DNA from: Chrysomallon squamiferum
Taxonomy: Eukaryota > Mollusca > Gastropoda > Neomphalida > Peltospiridae
NCBI GenBank assembly: GCA_012295275.1
Contig: CM022677.1
Span: forward strand, 7,069,446 to 7,133,445
Reading direction: 5' to 3'
DNA length: 64,000 nucleotides
Shown: in pieces, positions 35,394 through 45,414 of the stretch
How the letters are laid out: each line of letters opens with the position of its first letter
How positions within the stretch are numbered: the stretch's first letter is position 1
Translations under genes and position numbers: made by a program
The notes under the pieces: generated by a model
Databases searched by the model: none
What the model was told of the DNA's origin: nothing
What the model saw: the letters and a program-made list of their open reading frames with translations, nothing else

Positions 35394-35422
35394 AGCTGCA
35401 GAACTTATATTAATTGACTCAC

Positions 35423-35518
35423 CAACTGATAGATTTGCTGACACACAGTTTCAGAACATATTTTAAAAGTTCCACATTTTCTTGACACAAGGAAGTAAAC
35501 TGGTTCTCCCTTTGAATC
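35423..35518 (-). pseudogene. MCC: MCC coiled-coil exon, inverted copy
   Basis: This is the reverse complement of 31564-31659 with its splice sites (TTGCAG and GTGAGT), and matching extends over about 35412-35530. It lies on the wrong strand inside the MCC locus, next to the spot where its coding segment is absent. It would not be used by a plus-strand MCC transcript. Confidence 0.8.
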
Positions 35519-36069
35519 CTGCAATTGACTAAAATTCTTGTTTAAAAATATATTATTTCAGTAATTGCTACATCATTGAAATTCATTCTTTTTTATACGT
35601 AAATGAAGTTAATTTTTGAGTGTATGTCTGTGTGTGTCTTTACAATTTCAGTATTAGTGATTATTAATTTCAGAATGTGTGTGTGTGTGTGTTTGTGTCC
35701 ATTTATTTATCCAAAAATTCAGTATTTAAATAATGTTCAGTATGCATGTATTTCATTTCAGTAAGAAGGATTTATTTTCAGTGTGTTACTTTTCTGTATG
35801 CAGTGTTAACTTTCAGCGAGTAGCTGTAAATACATAGACACTGAAATTAGCCTAAAGTACAGTATTATATTTTATATCTGTGTATTTTAGTGTAAGTAAA
35901 TTTTTGACATCTGTACATGTTAGTGTTGTTAACTAACTCTCCAGTAAGTCTCTATGTTAATTTTATTAAATGTATATTTAATTTTAATTAGTGTATGTGT
36001 GTTAATTTCAGTAAATCTTTATTTTAATTACAGTCAGATTAATTTTAGTGCCAGCATATTAATTTCCGT

Positions 36070-36108
<39 letters not shown>

Positions 36109-36208
36109 TCATTTTAATAAGTCTTTATGTTAATTTCAATAAGGCTGTTACTAATTTCAGTAAGTCTGTAATATTAATTTTACCAAGTCTTGATTTTGCT
36201 AAGACAGT

Positions 36209-36984
36209 ATATTAATACAGAAGTGTGTTTTTTCTGTGTGTATTTACAGTAAGAGTGTATATTAATACAGACATGTGTTTTCTCTGTGTGTATTTTCAGT
36301 AAGTGTATATATTAATACAGAAGTGTGTTTTCTGTGTGTATTTACAGTAAGTGTGTATATTAATACAGACGTGTTTTCTCTGTGTGTATTTTCAGTAAGT
36401 GTGTATATTAATACAGAAGTGTGTTTTCTGTGTGTATTTACAGTATGTGTGTATATTAATACAGACGTGTTTTTCTGTGTGTATTTACAGTAAGTGTGTA
36501 TATTAATACAGACATGTGTTTTCTCTGTGTTTATTTTCAGTAAGTGTATATTAATACAGAAGTGTGTTTTCTGTGTGTATTTACAGTGAGTGTGTATATT
36601 AATACAGACATGTGTTTTCTCTGTGTATATTTTCAGTAAGTGTGTATATTAATATAGAAGTGTTTTTTCCCTGTGTTTATTTTCAGTAAGTGTGTACATT
36701 AATACAGAAGTGTGTTTTCTCTGTGTTTATTTCAGTAAGTGTGTATATTAATACTGAAGTGTGTTTTCTCTGTGTTTATTTTCAGTAAGTGTGTATATTA
36801 ATAGAGAAGTGTGTTTTCTCTGTGTGTATTTTCAGTAAGTGAATATATTAATACAGAAGTGTGTTTTCTCTGTGTTTATTTTCAGTAAGTGTGTATATTA
36901 ATAGAGAAGTGTGTTTTCTCTGTGTGTATTTTCAGTAAGTGAATATATTAATACAGAGTGTGTTTTCTCTGTGTTTATTTTCAG
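36209..36984 (+). repeat. Splice-acceptor minisatellite, about 16 units of about 49 bp
   Basis: Units read TATTAATACAGAAGTGTG then TTTTCTCTGTGTTTATTTTCAG followed by TAAGTGTG with small variation. Each has a pyrimidine-rich run ending TTTTCAG or TTTACAG, and CAGTAAGT, which looks like a donor. The last unit's TTTATTTTCAG is the actual 3' splice site of the next MCC exon. The first units partly alternate between TTTACAG and TTTTCAG types. Confidence 0.92.
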
Positions 36985-37176
36985 CTGATGAGTCAGGGGA
37001 GTGTGAGGATCAGGTGGAGGTGACGTCTATACTACAGAGAGCTCATCACTCGAGGAAGTCTGCTGAAGGCGTAGCTCAACATCTACTTCACAAACTGGAC
37101 AGAAGCTGTGGAGTTCACACCACACCCTGTACTTCTCACCCTGGGAGGATCTGTCTTCTAACAGCAGAACTGCAAG
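36985..37176 (+). CDS. MCC: MCC exon: ILQRAHHSRKSAE, 1-base frameshift
   Basis: It reads DESGECEDQVEVTSILQRAH then HSRKSAEGVAQHLLHKLDRS, matching MCC DENITQMLKRAHDCRKTAENAAKALLMKLDGS. After CACCC (37137-37141) the MCC-like frame moves to PWEDLSSNSRTA, equivalent to PWESLSSNSHTS. One base is lacking. With the corrected frame, the outgoing phase fits the next exon exactly, which supports the interpretation. Donor GTGACA. Confidence 0.9.
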
Positions 37177-37850
37177 GTGACACTTTACTTGAAGTCTTTT
37201 TATGTTATATGGACTTTGTTTTCTATTATTTTATATTTAGTTTTGTAAGTACTGAAACTGACTTTATTAATTAATACACTTTGTTTTTCATTACTTCAAG
37301 GTGATACCTGATATTCTACTTTCACTTTGTTTTTATACTTTACTATAATTACTTTTCTGTCTAAAGAGATTTTGTCTTTAGCATTTTAATTATTCTTTTA
37401 AGGATGAATAATGAAATTGACTTTATTTTTTACATTAATAATTTGTTTTTCAGTAATTAAACTGCATTTATATTTAAATGGACTGTACTTTTTTAACCTT
37501 GTATTGAATTTAATCCACTTTGTTTTTAATACTTAAAGTGATTTTGTTTTTATATATATAAATTATCTTTATTTTATATTTATTGAAATCCAATTTTATA
37601 CCTTTAATATTGCTTTTATTAACCTAAATGGACTTGTAATTAAAAAAAACATAGTTTTGCATCTGACTGAGATTTTTTTTAGTAAGATAAATTTTGATTT
37701 TGCAGTAGTCTACAGTCTATTCTGTAATTTAATTATCTTTTTAAAAGGATTTCACCTAATTAGAGTATTATAAATTTCAAGTGCATTAATTACTTTTCCA
37801 TGACTAGTGATAATCTTTACCAAACCAACTTTTCATTTTGAACTGTCCAG

Positions 37851-38085
37851 TACGTCCAGTTCTACGGCCAGCTCAGTAGACACTGACTTCACCAAACTTG
37901 ATGAACAGAGACTGCGTAAGTACATTCAGTCACTGAAGAATGACCGGGCAGCGGTCATAATGACCGTCATGGAGCTGGAGAGTTTACACTTTGATCCTCT
38001 GCTTGACGAACCCAAGAAAACTCCAGAAGCTCAAAGACTGGATTTGGAAAATGCTGTGTTAATGCAGGAGCTGATGGCTATGAAG
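37851..38085 (+). CDS. MCC: MCC exon: DEQRLRKYIQSLKNDRAAV
   Basis: It follows CTGTCCAG with the second part of a split Ser codon. It reads STASSVDTDFTKLDEQRL, then YIQSLKNDRAAVIMTVMELE, then LDLENAVLMQELMAMK. This is nearly the same as the vertebrate segment, including LKNDRAAV and LENAVLMQELMAMK. It belongs to the conserved region that Pfam lists as the MCC/USHBP1-type PDZ-binding domain. It is open throughout, phase 0 at the donor GTCAGT. Confidence 0.96.
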
Positions 38086-38534
38086 GTCAGTGTTTCTAAA
38101 TGTGTTGTTCTGTCTGTATAAAAATTCCTTGCTGCTAATCTTAAAAGAGAATAACTCATTTTTTGTGAACACGGGTCTTCTCTCATTGCGTTTGTGTTTT
38201 TAACAATTTGAATAAATTAATATAAAAATTGTCTTCTATTTTTGTATTGTATTAATCCTTTTCATAGTCTTTTATCTTTGTTTTATGTTTATTCTATTTA
38301 TTTGAAAATATTTTCTGTGATTCTAAACCGACTGAACTTTATTCTTAACATTAGAATAGCATATTATTAAAACTACCTTGATGTCTTGTACTATATTAAC
38401 TAGTATTTCTGTTCTTTTGATTTTATTAATGACACTTTGGTGTTTATTTTGAATCATGCTCTATTTGTATTAAAACATTTTCTGAATTCTGGACAGACTC
38501 AATTTACCCACCTTGTTGTAATTTTGTTTTTCAG

Positions 38535-38714
38535 GAGGAGAAGGCGGAGCTGGAGGCTCAGAACTACTTGATGGAGAAGGAGAAGAGAGCTCTGGAGTTG
38601 AGACTGAGTGGTAAGGAGTCACAGGAGCAGGCCTACAGAGTACAGATAGAGCATCTCAAGTGTGAGATCTCAGAGCACCAGCAGAGACTGGGCAGAGACG
38701 GCAAACACAAACAT
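38535..38714 (+). CDS. MCC: MCC exon: EKEKRALELRLSGKESQEQ
   Basis: Sixty codons in phase 0 after TTTTTCAG. It reads EEKAELEAQNYLMEKEKRAL then SQEQAYRVQIEHLKCEISEH, matching the coil AELKAQLYLLEKEKKALELKL...QEQAYLVHIEHLKSE. The donor is GTGATT, weaker than consensus. The intron to the next exon is AT-rich with (TTA) runs. Confidence 0.95.
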
Positions 38715-39346
38715 GTGATTATCTCTGTTTTATTTATCACTTTATCTCTTCTAAGTTAGATAGTTTATATATATAAACTATATACATATATAAAATTATA
38801 TAATTATATAAACAGGGGAACCAAATATAATAATAACATACACAGTAGATATGTCACATTATTATTATTAACTACTGATACTGTTTATCACAGTTCTTTA
38901 TTATAATTTTAAATTGTATCTTTCTAAGATACTGAGTGTGACAGAAATGTAATAATAATAGGTAATAATGATAGGTTATATCATAATATTGATTTTGTAT
39001 GCCATAACCACTGATACTCGTGTTCATAATTACTTTTAATTAATTGAAAACCTTTGTAATTATTAAATTTTAAATGTTTTAAATTTTGATTCATCAAGGT
39101 GTTAAGGTAAGGAACAGAGAACATTCATAATTCTAATTTTATTATATAACTGAGTTTCAATCATTTATCATCAGGATGATCATTATAATCTGATAATTAT
39201 TTATGATAATTCTATTGATATAAATCATTACAATTTTAATTATATTATTATAATCAAGTTTTCATTGATTATCATCATCATAAAGATGATAATTTGATAG
39301 CTTTCATAATTACTAAAGTTCTTAATGAATAATTGTTTATCATCAG

Positions 39347-39567
39347 GATGATGAAGATGATGAGCTGACAGTGCCAGCTATCTGTGAGTTGAGATCGAAT
39401 GATGTGATGGAGATAGCTCAGGACCTGTGTGAGTCACTCAGAAGAGAAAAACGACTCAAATTCAGAGTACAAGAGTTAGTGGCTGCTCTAGAGAAAATCT
39501 CTAAAAACTCAGAAATCAGACATCAGCAGTCAGCAGAGTTTGTCAATGACCTGAAACGAGCTAACAG
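39347..39567 (+). CDS. MCC: MCC exon: RREKRLKFRVQELVAALEK
   Basis: It starts with an acidic DDEDDE stretch after TCATCAG. It reads CELRSNDVMEIAQDLCESL, then RREKRLKFRVQELVAALEK, then SEIRHQQSAEFVNDLKRAN. The vertebrate equivalents are RREKKLKARVQELVSALERL and SSEIRHQQSAEFVNDLKRAN, among the most conserved parts of MCC. It ends on a split Ser codon at GTAAAC. Confidence 0.97.
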
Positions 39568-39979
39568 GTAAACATACAGGTGTATGCATGTCATGTATAA
39601 TCTACATGTTCTACAATAAACATTGATCTATGCAAACACATACACACGTTTCAAACAGAAATTCAAATTATATTTAGAATCATTTTTATTATAAACTTAT
39701 TATATGAATATTATAATTATATAAACAGTATATAAATTGACATAATGTCATTGCTTTTGGTGTCTGGGTTTTTTGTGGAAGAGTTTTTTGTGCAGTACTA
39801 CAATCACTTTTACTAATATTGTTGTTATTAACATTTATATATTTCTAACATAATATTTTTATTTTCCTTTGTTTACCCCCATAGTGCCTTAATACCATAA
39901 ACTAATTTTATATATTTTTTTTCTATTTTTTTTTTATTAATATATTTATTTATATTTTTAGTTACTTTTTCTCTTACAG

Positions 39980-40160
39980 TGCCTTGATATCAGCGTTTGA
40001 TAAAGCAAAGAAAAAGTACCAGAGCAAGCTGAAGAAACTTGAGACTCAGTTACAGGGGATGACAGATCGCTACGAGAGACAGATAAAACTGCTCAAACAA
40101 AGAATTGAAGTACTTGAGATAGACACTGTTAAGCCAGCAACCAATGAGACTTCATTATAG
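39980..40160 (+). CDS. MCC: MCC last exon, PDZ-binding C terminus NETSL
   Basis: After CTCTTACAG the split Ser codon is completed. It reads ALISAFDKAKKKYQSKLKK, then LETQLQGMTDRYERQIKLL, then KQRIEVLE, ending TNETSL and a TAG. The last five residues equal the vertebrate MCC terminus, a class I PDZ ligand reported to bind Scribble. The exon is a continuous coiled coil. It ends the MCC coding region in this window. Confidence 0.98.
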
Positions 40161-41460
40161 CAGATCTGGGATTTTAAATTAACCAATCGCTATGATTGTA
40201 ACAAAATTGTGTGAGTTCTATTGTCCAGTCACTGTTTCTGTAAGAAAAGACTGGTAAAAAAGTTTGTTATTTACCAATAATGTAACCATAGTGATCTGAG
40301 AGTTAAAAATAGCCAGTCATGGTGTCTGTAATAAAAGACTGGCCACTGATCTGTAATAAACCAATCATCATGAATGTAACAAATGACCTGCCAAAAGGAT
40401 TTGGAATTAACCAATCAGTGTTGTTCTTGAGAAATATATGCATACATTATTCAATACCTTGGACCATTCAAACAAATGTGCAAACGAAACATTATTGTGA
40501 AAGAACTCTGTGTTTATTTGACCAACGTCTGTGACCAAAATGAACAAATCAGACATTACAGAAAACACTTCATTTAAATTACCATTGATTATCTTAAGAA
40601 AAATGTTTGTGTGAATCAGTGTCAAAGAATCACTGGTTACATCTGAAGAAATAATACAACACAATGGTACAACACACTAGCCAGTGAAATCTTATTACAG
40701 GAAACAGTCTCAGAAAAAATGAATTGTTCATCTTACCAGATTTTTGTACATATTTGTTAATGTTTTAGTGGATTTACATTTTAAACTCGGCACTTGAATC
40801 AAACAGTGAAAACTGTGCACAGGAAAAATCACTTTAACTATAAATTAAATCCTGAGAGGTGATTGGATCGTCAGCTGACCAATGAAAATAAGAACGGCTT
40901 TAATAATTAACCAGTGAAATTATTTATTTATTAGAGCTTCTGGCCAGTCAAACAGTAGAATAGATCTGAGCTTTAACCACTGAAAAGTCCTGTTTTATAA
41001 CATGACATCAGACAAAGAAAAATATCACATAAAAATTAAAATGTCAGTTTTATATCATATTTGATATTTATATATTATCTATAAAAATATATGTGGCAAC
41101 TGTTTTTAAACCAATGAAAATAATTTTCTCAGATATATTAGCCAATCAAAAGTAGTTTACTATCTGTATGGATCATTGATAACAGATGTATCTATTTTAT
41201 CTTTTTTAAAATATTGACTTTGTAATTCACTCTTAGTGAACATGAAAAAAATATCTTACTGTAATTTTATGTTTAAACTATCCTATATTATAATATTTTC
41301 AATGGATTGGTTAATTATACAGTATGAATATTTTTATTAAGTGTTTAAGAACAACGTTACAACGGTAATAAAGGAAATACGAATAACAGCGAGTAAAAAA
41401 CGAAAAAGAATAATGAGGAGTACACCAACAACGTTAGGCACGAAGGCGACATTAATAGAA
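40161..41460 (+). other. MCC 3' flank / probable 3' UTR with iterated CCAAT motif
   Basis: No further exon is seen. The stretch contains many loose copies of a motif around TTAACCAATC, ACCAATCATCATGAATGTAA and CCAGTCATGGTG, spaced about 50-80 bases. Possible AATAAA signals occur at several places, so the mRNA end cannot be fixed. Confidence 0.5.
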
Positions 41461-41479
41461 ATTAAAAAATATATTTTAA

Positions 41480-41625
41480 TAGGTGATGCGCCCGCTCAGA
41501 AACTAACTTGAACGTACGCAGTAAATAAAGAGGAAACATGACCCCTAACATCCGGATTTAAAATACGTGTCTGTAGATCTCCAGTATACAGTTTCATATT
41601 TAGTCATGTTTTTAAAACATCGTTA
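41480..41625. repeat. R1 dispersed repeat, partial copy
   Basis: Blocks AACTAACTTGAACGTACGCA, AAATACGTGTCTGTAGATCT and TTTAGTCATGTTTTT match R1 in order, without the CCGGCCC start. It directly precedes the first Q unit of the gene-tail array. Confidence 0.6.
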
Positions 41626-41704
41626 TTTTACACATATATACGTATATATTTTTGTTTTCATTTCCACTTTTCCTTCGTGCGGTTGTTTATGCTATTTTAT
41701 TTTT

Positions 41705-42034
41705 GATGGATGTGTGTGTGCGTGCGTATGTGTGTGTTTGTGTGTGTGCGTTTGAAAGAGAGAGAGAGTTATTTTCTTCTTCAAAATAAAAAGAAGAAAA
41801 TGAAGTAGAATAGTTGAGTACCCTTAGAACCTCCACCCAAAAAAACCCCAATAATCTGTATTAGCTGTTAATAATAAATTTATAATAAGAGTACTACATT
41901 GATATTAGACACATTAATTATATTTTACACACAGACAGACATATATGTAAGGAGAGTATATATATATATACATAGCTTTCTTAAAATAAACTACAAAATA
42001 ACAGAATAGTTTACATGTATGGAAGGAGAGACAG

Positions 42035-42068
<34 letters not shown>

Positions 42069-42960
42069 AAAACGAAATTTTAAAAGTATATCACGTTTTG
42101 TTTTGAAATTTATCTTGCAATTTAGTATTTTTAAACGAGACTGTAAGAATAATAATCATAATTAAAAAAAATAATGAATTAATGATTTAGTTATTATTTT
42201 TAATAAAAAAAGATGAAATTAAACAAAGTAACTAAATTAATTACTTAATTAACTAAATTAATAAGTAAATAAATCATATAATTAATTTTCTGTTTATTTA
42301 TCAGTTGATGTAAAGAAAGAAATGTCTGTGGACTTTCAACTTCAAAACAGTTAAAGTGAAACTAACTTAGCAGACAGGTTGAAGTTTACTTTTTACACCA
42401 TGTAAATATTTGTATTTCTCCGTTGTACTCTCCCACGTACAATTTGTTGTCCATTAACAGATTTGTGAGAATCTTACGATTTTTTCTTCTAACAATACGA
42501 AATAACCTATATTAAAATATTAAATCAAAAAGTAAAACAAACAAACATAAATAAATAAATAAATAAAGTAAGTAAGTAAGTAAGTAAGAACAACAGAAAA
42601 ACAGTAATTATTATATAATAAAGTAACTAAAGATAAATGAAATAAGAGAATAAAAAATTGAGTTTATTATAATTTTTATTAGAAGACCTTATACACTTAG
42701 TTTTCACGTTTTTAATTATGTTGCAAATTTAACAAATCTTAACTGTAAAAATAAAGAAAAAATTCTAAAATAACCATAATGATACAAAAAAGTTTTACTT
42801 CATAATATATACATTTTTCTTTTCAATCGTTATTAAGAAGACAAAACAAATAGTAAAAACAAAAATATTAAAACAATAACATGACACCATATACGACGGT
42901 GAAATTATTAATTTTTATTATTTTCCATTTGTATTATTACTGTTTGGTTATTATCTTCTC

Positions 42961-43031
<71 letters not shown>

Positions 43032-43575
43032 CTCCTTTTTTGTAGTAAAGAAAGACATTTAAAATAATGGTTCAAATATCAACGTTAACGGGGTGTATAC
43101 GGTTTATCTATTTACAAACAAAATTGAAAACGGTAGGCGATTCAAGCTTTGTTTGGTGTTTCTTCTTGACTGAGTTATTTCCCCTTAGCATTTTTTTTTA
43201 CATACCGTCAAACAATTTGAATACTGACGAAATATGAAATGATCTGATGGATGTGTGTGTGCGTGCGTATGTGTGTGTTTGTGTGTGTGCGTTTGAAAGA
43301 GAGAGAGAGTTATTTTCTTCTTCAAAATAAAAAGAAGAAAATGAAGTAGAATAGTTGAGTACCCTTAGAACCTCCACCCAAAAAAACCCCAATAATCTGT
43401 ATTAGCTGTTAATAATAAATTTATAATAAGAGTACTACATTGATATTAGACACATTAATTATATTTTACACACAGACAGACATATATGTAAGGAGAGTAT
43501 ATATATATATACATAGCTTTCTTAAAATAAACTACAAAATAACAGAATAGTTTACATGTATGGAAGGAGAGACAG

Positions 43576-43654
<79 letters not shown>

Positions 43655-44036
43655 AAAACGAAATTTTAAAAGTATATCACGTTTTGTTTTGAAATTTATC
43701 TTGCAATTTAGTATTTTTAAACGAGACTGTAAGAATAATAATCATAATTAAAAAAAATAATGAATTAATGATTTAGTTATTATTTTTAATAAAACAAGAT
43801 GAAATTAAACAAAGTAACTAAATTAATTACTTAATTAACTAAATTAATAAGTAAATAAATCATATAATTAATTTTCTGTTTATTTATCAGTTGATGTAAA
43901 GAAAGAAATGTCTGTGGACTTTCAACTTCAAAACAGTTAAAGTGAAACTAACTTAGCAGACAGGTTGAAGTTTACTTTTTACACCATGTAAATATTTGTA
44001 TTTCTCCGTTGTACTCTCCCACGTACAATTTGTTGT
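41705..44036. repeat. Gene-tail tandem array 1 (Q-P-Q)
   Basis: Part Q runs from GATGGATGTGTGTGCG to AATTTGTTGT and includes the last codons and 3' flank of the minus-strand NHL-type gene. Part P runs from ATTAACAGATTTGTGAG to ATGATCTGA. Here Q is 41705-42450, P about 42455-43245 and the second Q 43246-44036. The second Q continues without a break into the gene. The Q and P parts are nearly identical to those at 53233-57196. A (GA)n tract inside Q varies in length (42045-42067 and 43584-43651). Confidence 0.93.
42965..43025. repeat. (TTA)n microsatellite inside P
   Basis: This pure TTA tract is present at the same place in all P copies with different lengths (53744-53811, about 55362-55396, about 56944-56977). 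Confidence 0.96.
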
Positions 44037-44799
44037 TATCACAGCAGACAGACCAAGGTTTGGACAGTCCATCCTGGTCAGTGAGGATGACACGTGTAAT
44101 GTTACCATCTCGTGATAACTGAACAACCCAATTTCTTTTATAATCACAAACAAAAATATTTCCCTCCCTGTCACATGTAACACCTGTCAAGTGTTCCAGT
44201 TTATCTGAATCACGTGACTCCCATCTGACGTCACCTGATGACGTCACACAAAATAAACTGTTTACATTTGACACAACAAGCAGACATTGATCCTGAACTG
44301 TGAGACGTGACGGTTCGGGGATCAAATCTGCTGAGATAGAATTAATGAGCTCACCACTGTCTGTCAGTATGTCCAAGCACTGACCATTGCACTCAGTGAC
44401 CGCGAGACGGTTGTCAGGTAACGCAGCGATAAACGCATACTGTTTATCAGTTTCAACTTTTTTCAGTTTGAAGTTTTTCAAATTTAAAAACAATATTTTA
44501 CTTTCATTTGGCAGAGCAACGACAACAACAGCATCACCCGGCTGATCACGTGATTCAGCAAGACCGTATGGTGGAGAGGAAGTTTTGTATCTGTTTATCA
44601 GTGATTTTCTTTCTAAACAAAAACGTTTTACACATTCGTTGATACTATCACTAACAACAATTTCACTTTTGTCTGCACCCGACACCAGCAAGAAAACCGG
44701 AACAGGACTGAATTTATCTTCTTGTGTTTTTATGTTAATGGTGTCTGTATGTTTGAGTGTGACCTCTTTTGTAGTGTCCACGACGTTGGTATCATCCAT
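43972..44799 (-). CDS. NHL/beta-propeller-type protein (TRIM C-terminal-like), 275 aa
   Basis: This is a single open frame from ATG at 44799 to TAA at 43972. Propeller-like strands recur: EIVVSDSINECVKRFCLE, NRLAVTECNGQCLDILTDSG, CLLVVSNVNSLFCVTSSGD, GNIFVCDYKRNWVVQLSRDG and NKLYVGEYNGEIQIF. The pattern [hhV.D..N..V..h...G] is typical of NHL repeats, as in TRIM proteins of invertebrates, where they mediate RNA or protein binding. Upstream the frame continues through NIEEALQTD but has a TGA at 44848-44850. An acceptor-like TTTACTTCAG ends at 44878. So the gene may start at this ATG or be a broken TRIM gene. The last codons are duplicated in the neighbouring arrays. Confidence 0.75.
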   Translation of the reverse strand: MDDTNVVDTTKEVTLKHTDTINIKTQEDKFSPVPVFLLVSGADKSEIVVSDSINECVKRFCLERKSLINRYKTSSPPYGLAESRDQPGDAVVVVALPNESKILFLNLKNFKLKKVETDKQYAFIAALPDNRLAVTECNGQCLDILTDSGELINSISADLIPEPSRLTVQDQCLLVVSNVNSLFCVTSSGDVRWESRDSDKLEHLTGVTCDREGNIFVCDYKRNWVVQLSRDGNITRVILTDQDGLSKPWSVCCDNNKLYVGEYNGEIQIFTWCKK

Positions 44800-44877
44800 G
44801 TCTGTCTGAAGAGCTTCTTCAATGTTTGAGACTTTCAGAAACAGAACTCAGAAGTGACCAGTGATCTCCCTTTTGAG
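44800..44877 (-). pseudogene. Upstream coding remnant of NHL gene with TGA
   Basis: Behind a TTTACTTCAG acceptor the frame reads LKREITGHF, a TGA, then VLFLKVSNIEEALQTD and the MDDTN start. The string looks like the coil-to-propeller linker of a TRIM protein, interrupted by one stop. Confidence 0.45.
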
Positions 44878-44975
44878 CTGAAGTAAATAAATAAATAATC
44901 AATCAGTCAATTAATTAATTAATTAATTAAGATATGCCTTCAATGTGAAGGTTTAGACTTTATTATTATCAACTA

Positions 44976-45086
44976 CTTTAAAAATCTGCACAACGAATGT
45001 CCACAGTTTAACATTCGCGGCTTCTTGAAAAGTTCACTACAAATGCAGCACGAAAGATATTCATCAGATTTTGCAGCTGTTGCCAT
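44976..45086 (-). CDS. RING-finger-like exon (degenerate)
   Basis: ATG at 45086 opens MATAAKSDEYLSCCICSEL then FKKPRMLNCGHSLCRFLK and a stop at 44973. CxxC, then CxH and C match the first five to six zinc ligands of a RING domain (CCIC...CGHSLC). The next ligand, normally C-x2-C, is Leu instead, and the frame ends soon after. A GTAGTT donor could follow FLK. It lies upstream in sense of the NHL frame, consistent with a TRIM-type E3 ligase N terminus. B-box and coiled-coil parts are not found. Possibly a pseudogene fragment. Confidence 0.55.
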
Positions 45087-45331
45087 ATCTGTGAATAACA
45101 ATAACAATAATAATAAATATATATATAAAATATATAACAACATAGAATAATCAGAGAAAATAAACAATAGAAAGAAAAAGGGAACTAAATAATAATAATA
45201 ATAATAATAATGTTTTAATGTCACCTTTGTAAAGTTGTGAAATATTTGTATTTGTTTATACAGTATCACGTGACTAGTCTGAATATCTAAAATTTGGCTC
45301 GCCCTGTCTAAAGGGTATCAGACTGTAATAG

Positions 45332-45332
<1 letters not shown>

Positions 45333-45409
<77 letters not shown>
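45333..45409. repeat. (CT)n microsatellite
   Basis: A perfect CT run of about 77 bases. Serine/leucine and arginine/glutamate frames across it are artefacts. The stretch 45410-46800 has GT-rich tracts (45720-45840) and no gene. Confidence 0.97.

Positions 45410-45414
<5 letters not shown>

Noticed and set aside
37807-37850. Start of MCC exon 37851 taken from the upstream ATG at 37807
   Set aside because: The ATG lies in the intron. The CTGTCCAG acceptor at 37850 and the split Ser codon give the correct start.
43198-43392. Short minus-strand frames repeated in each array unit (also 53982, 55568)
   Set aside because: The repetition reflects the tandem unit. The frame crosses CACA and GAGA tracts and has no recognisable motif.
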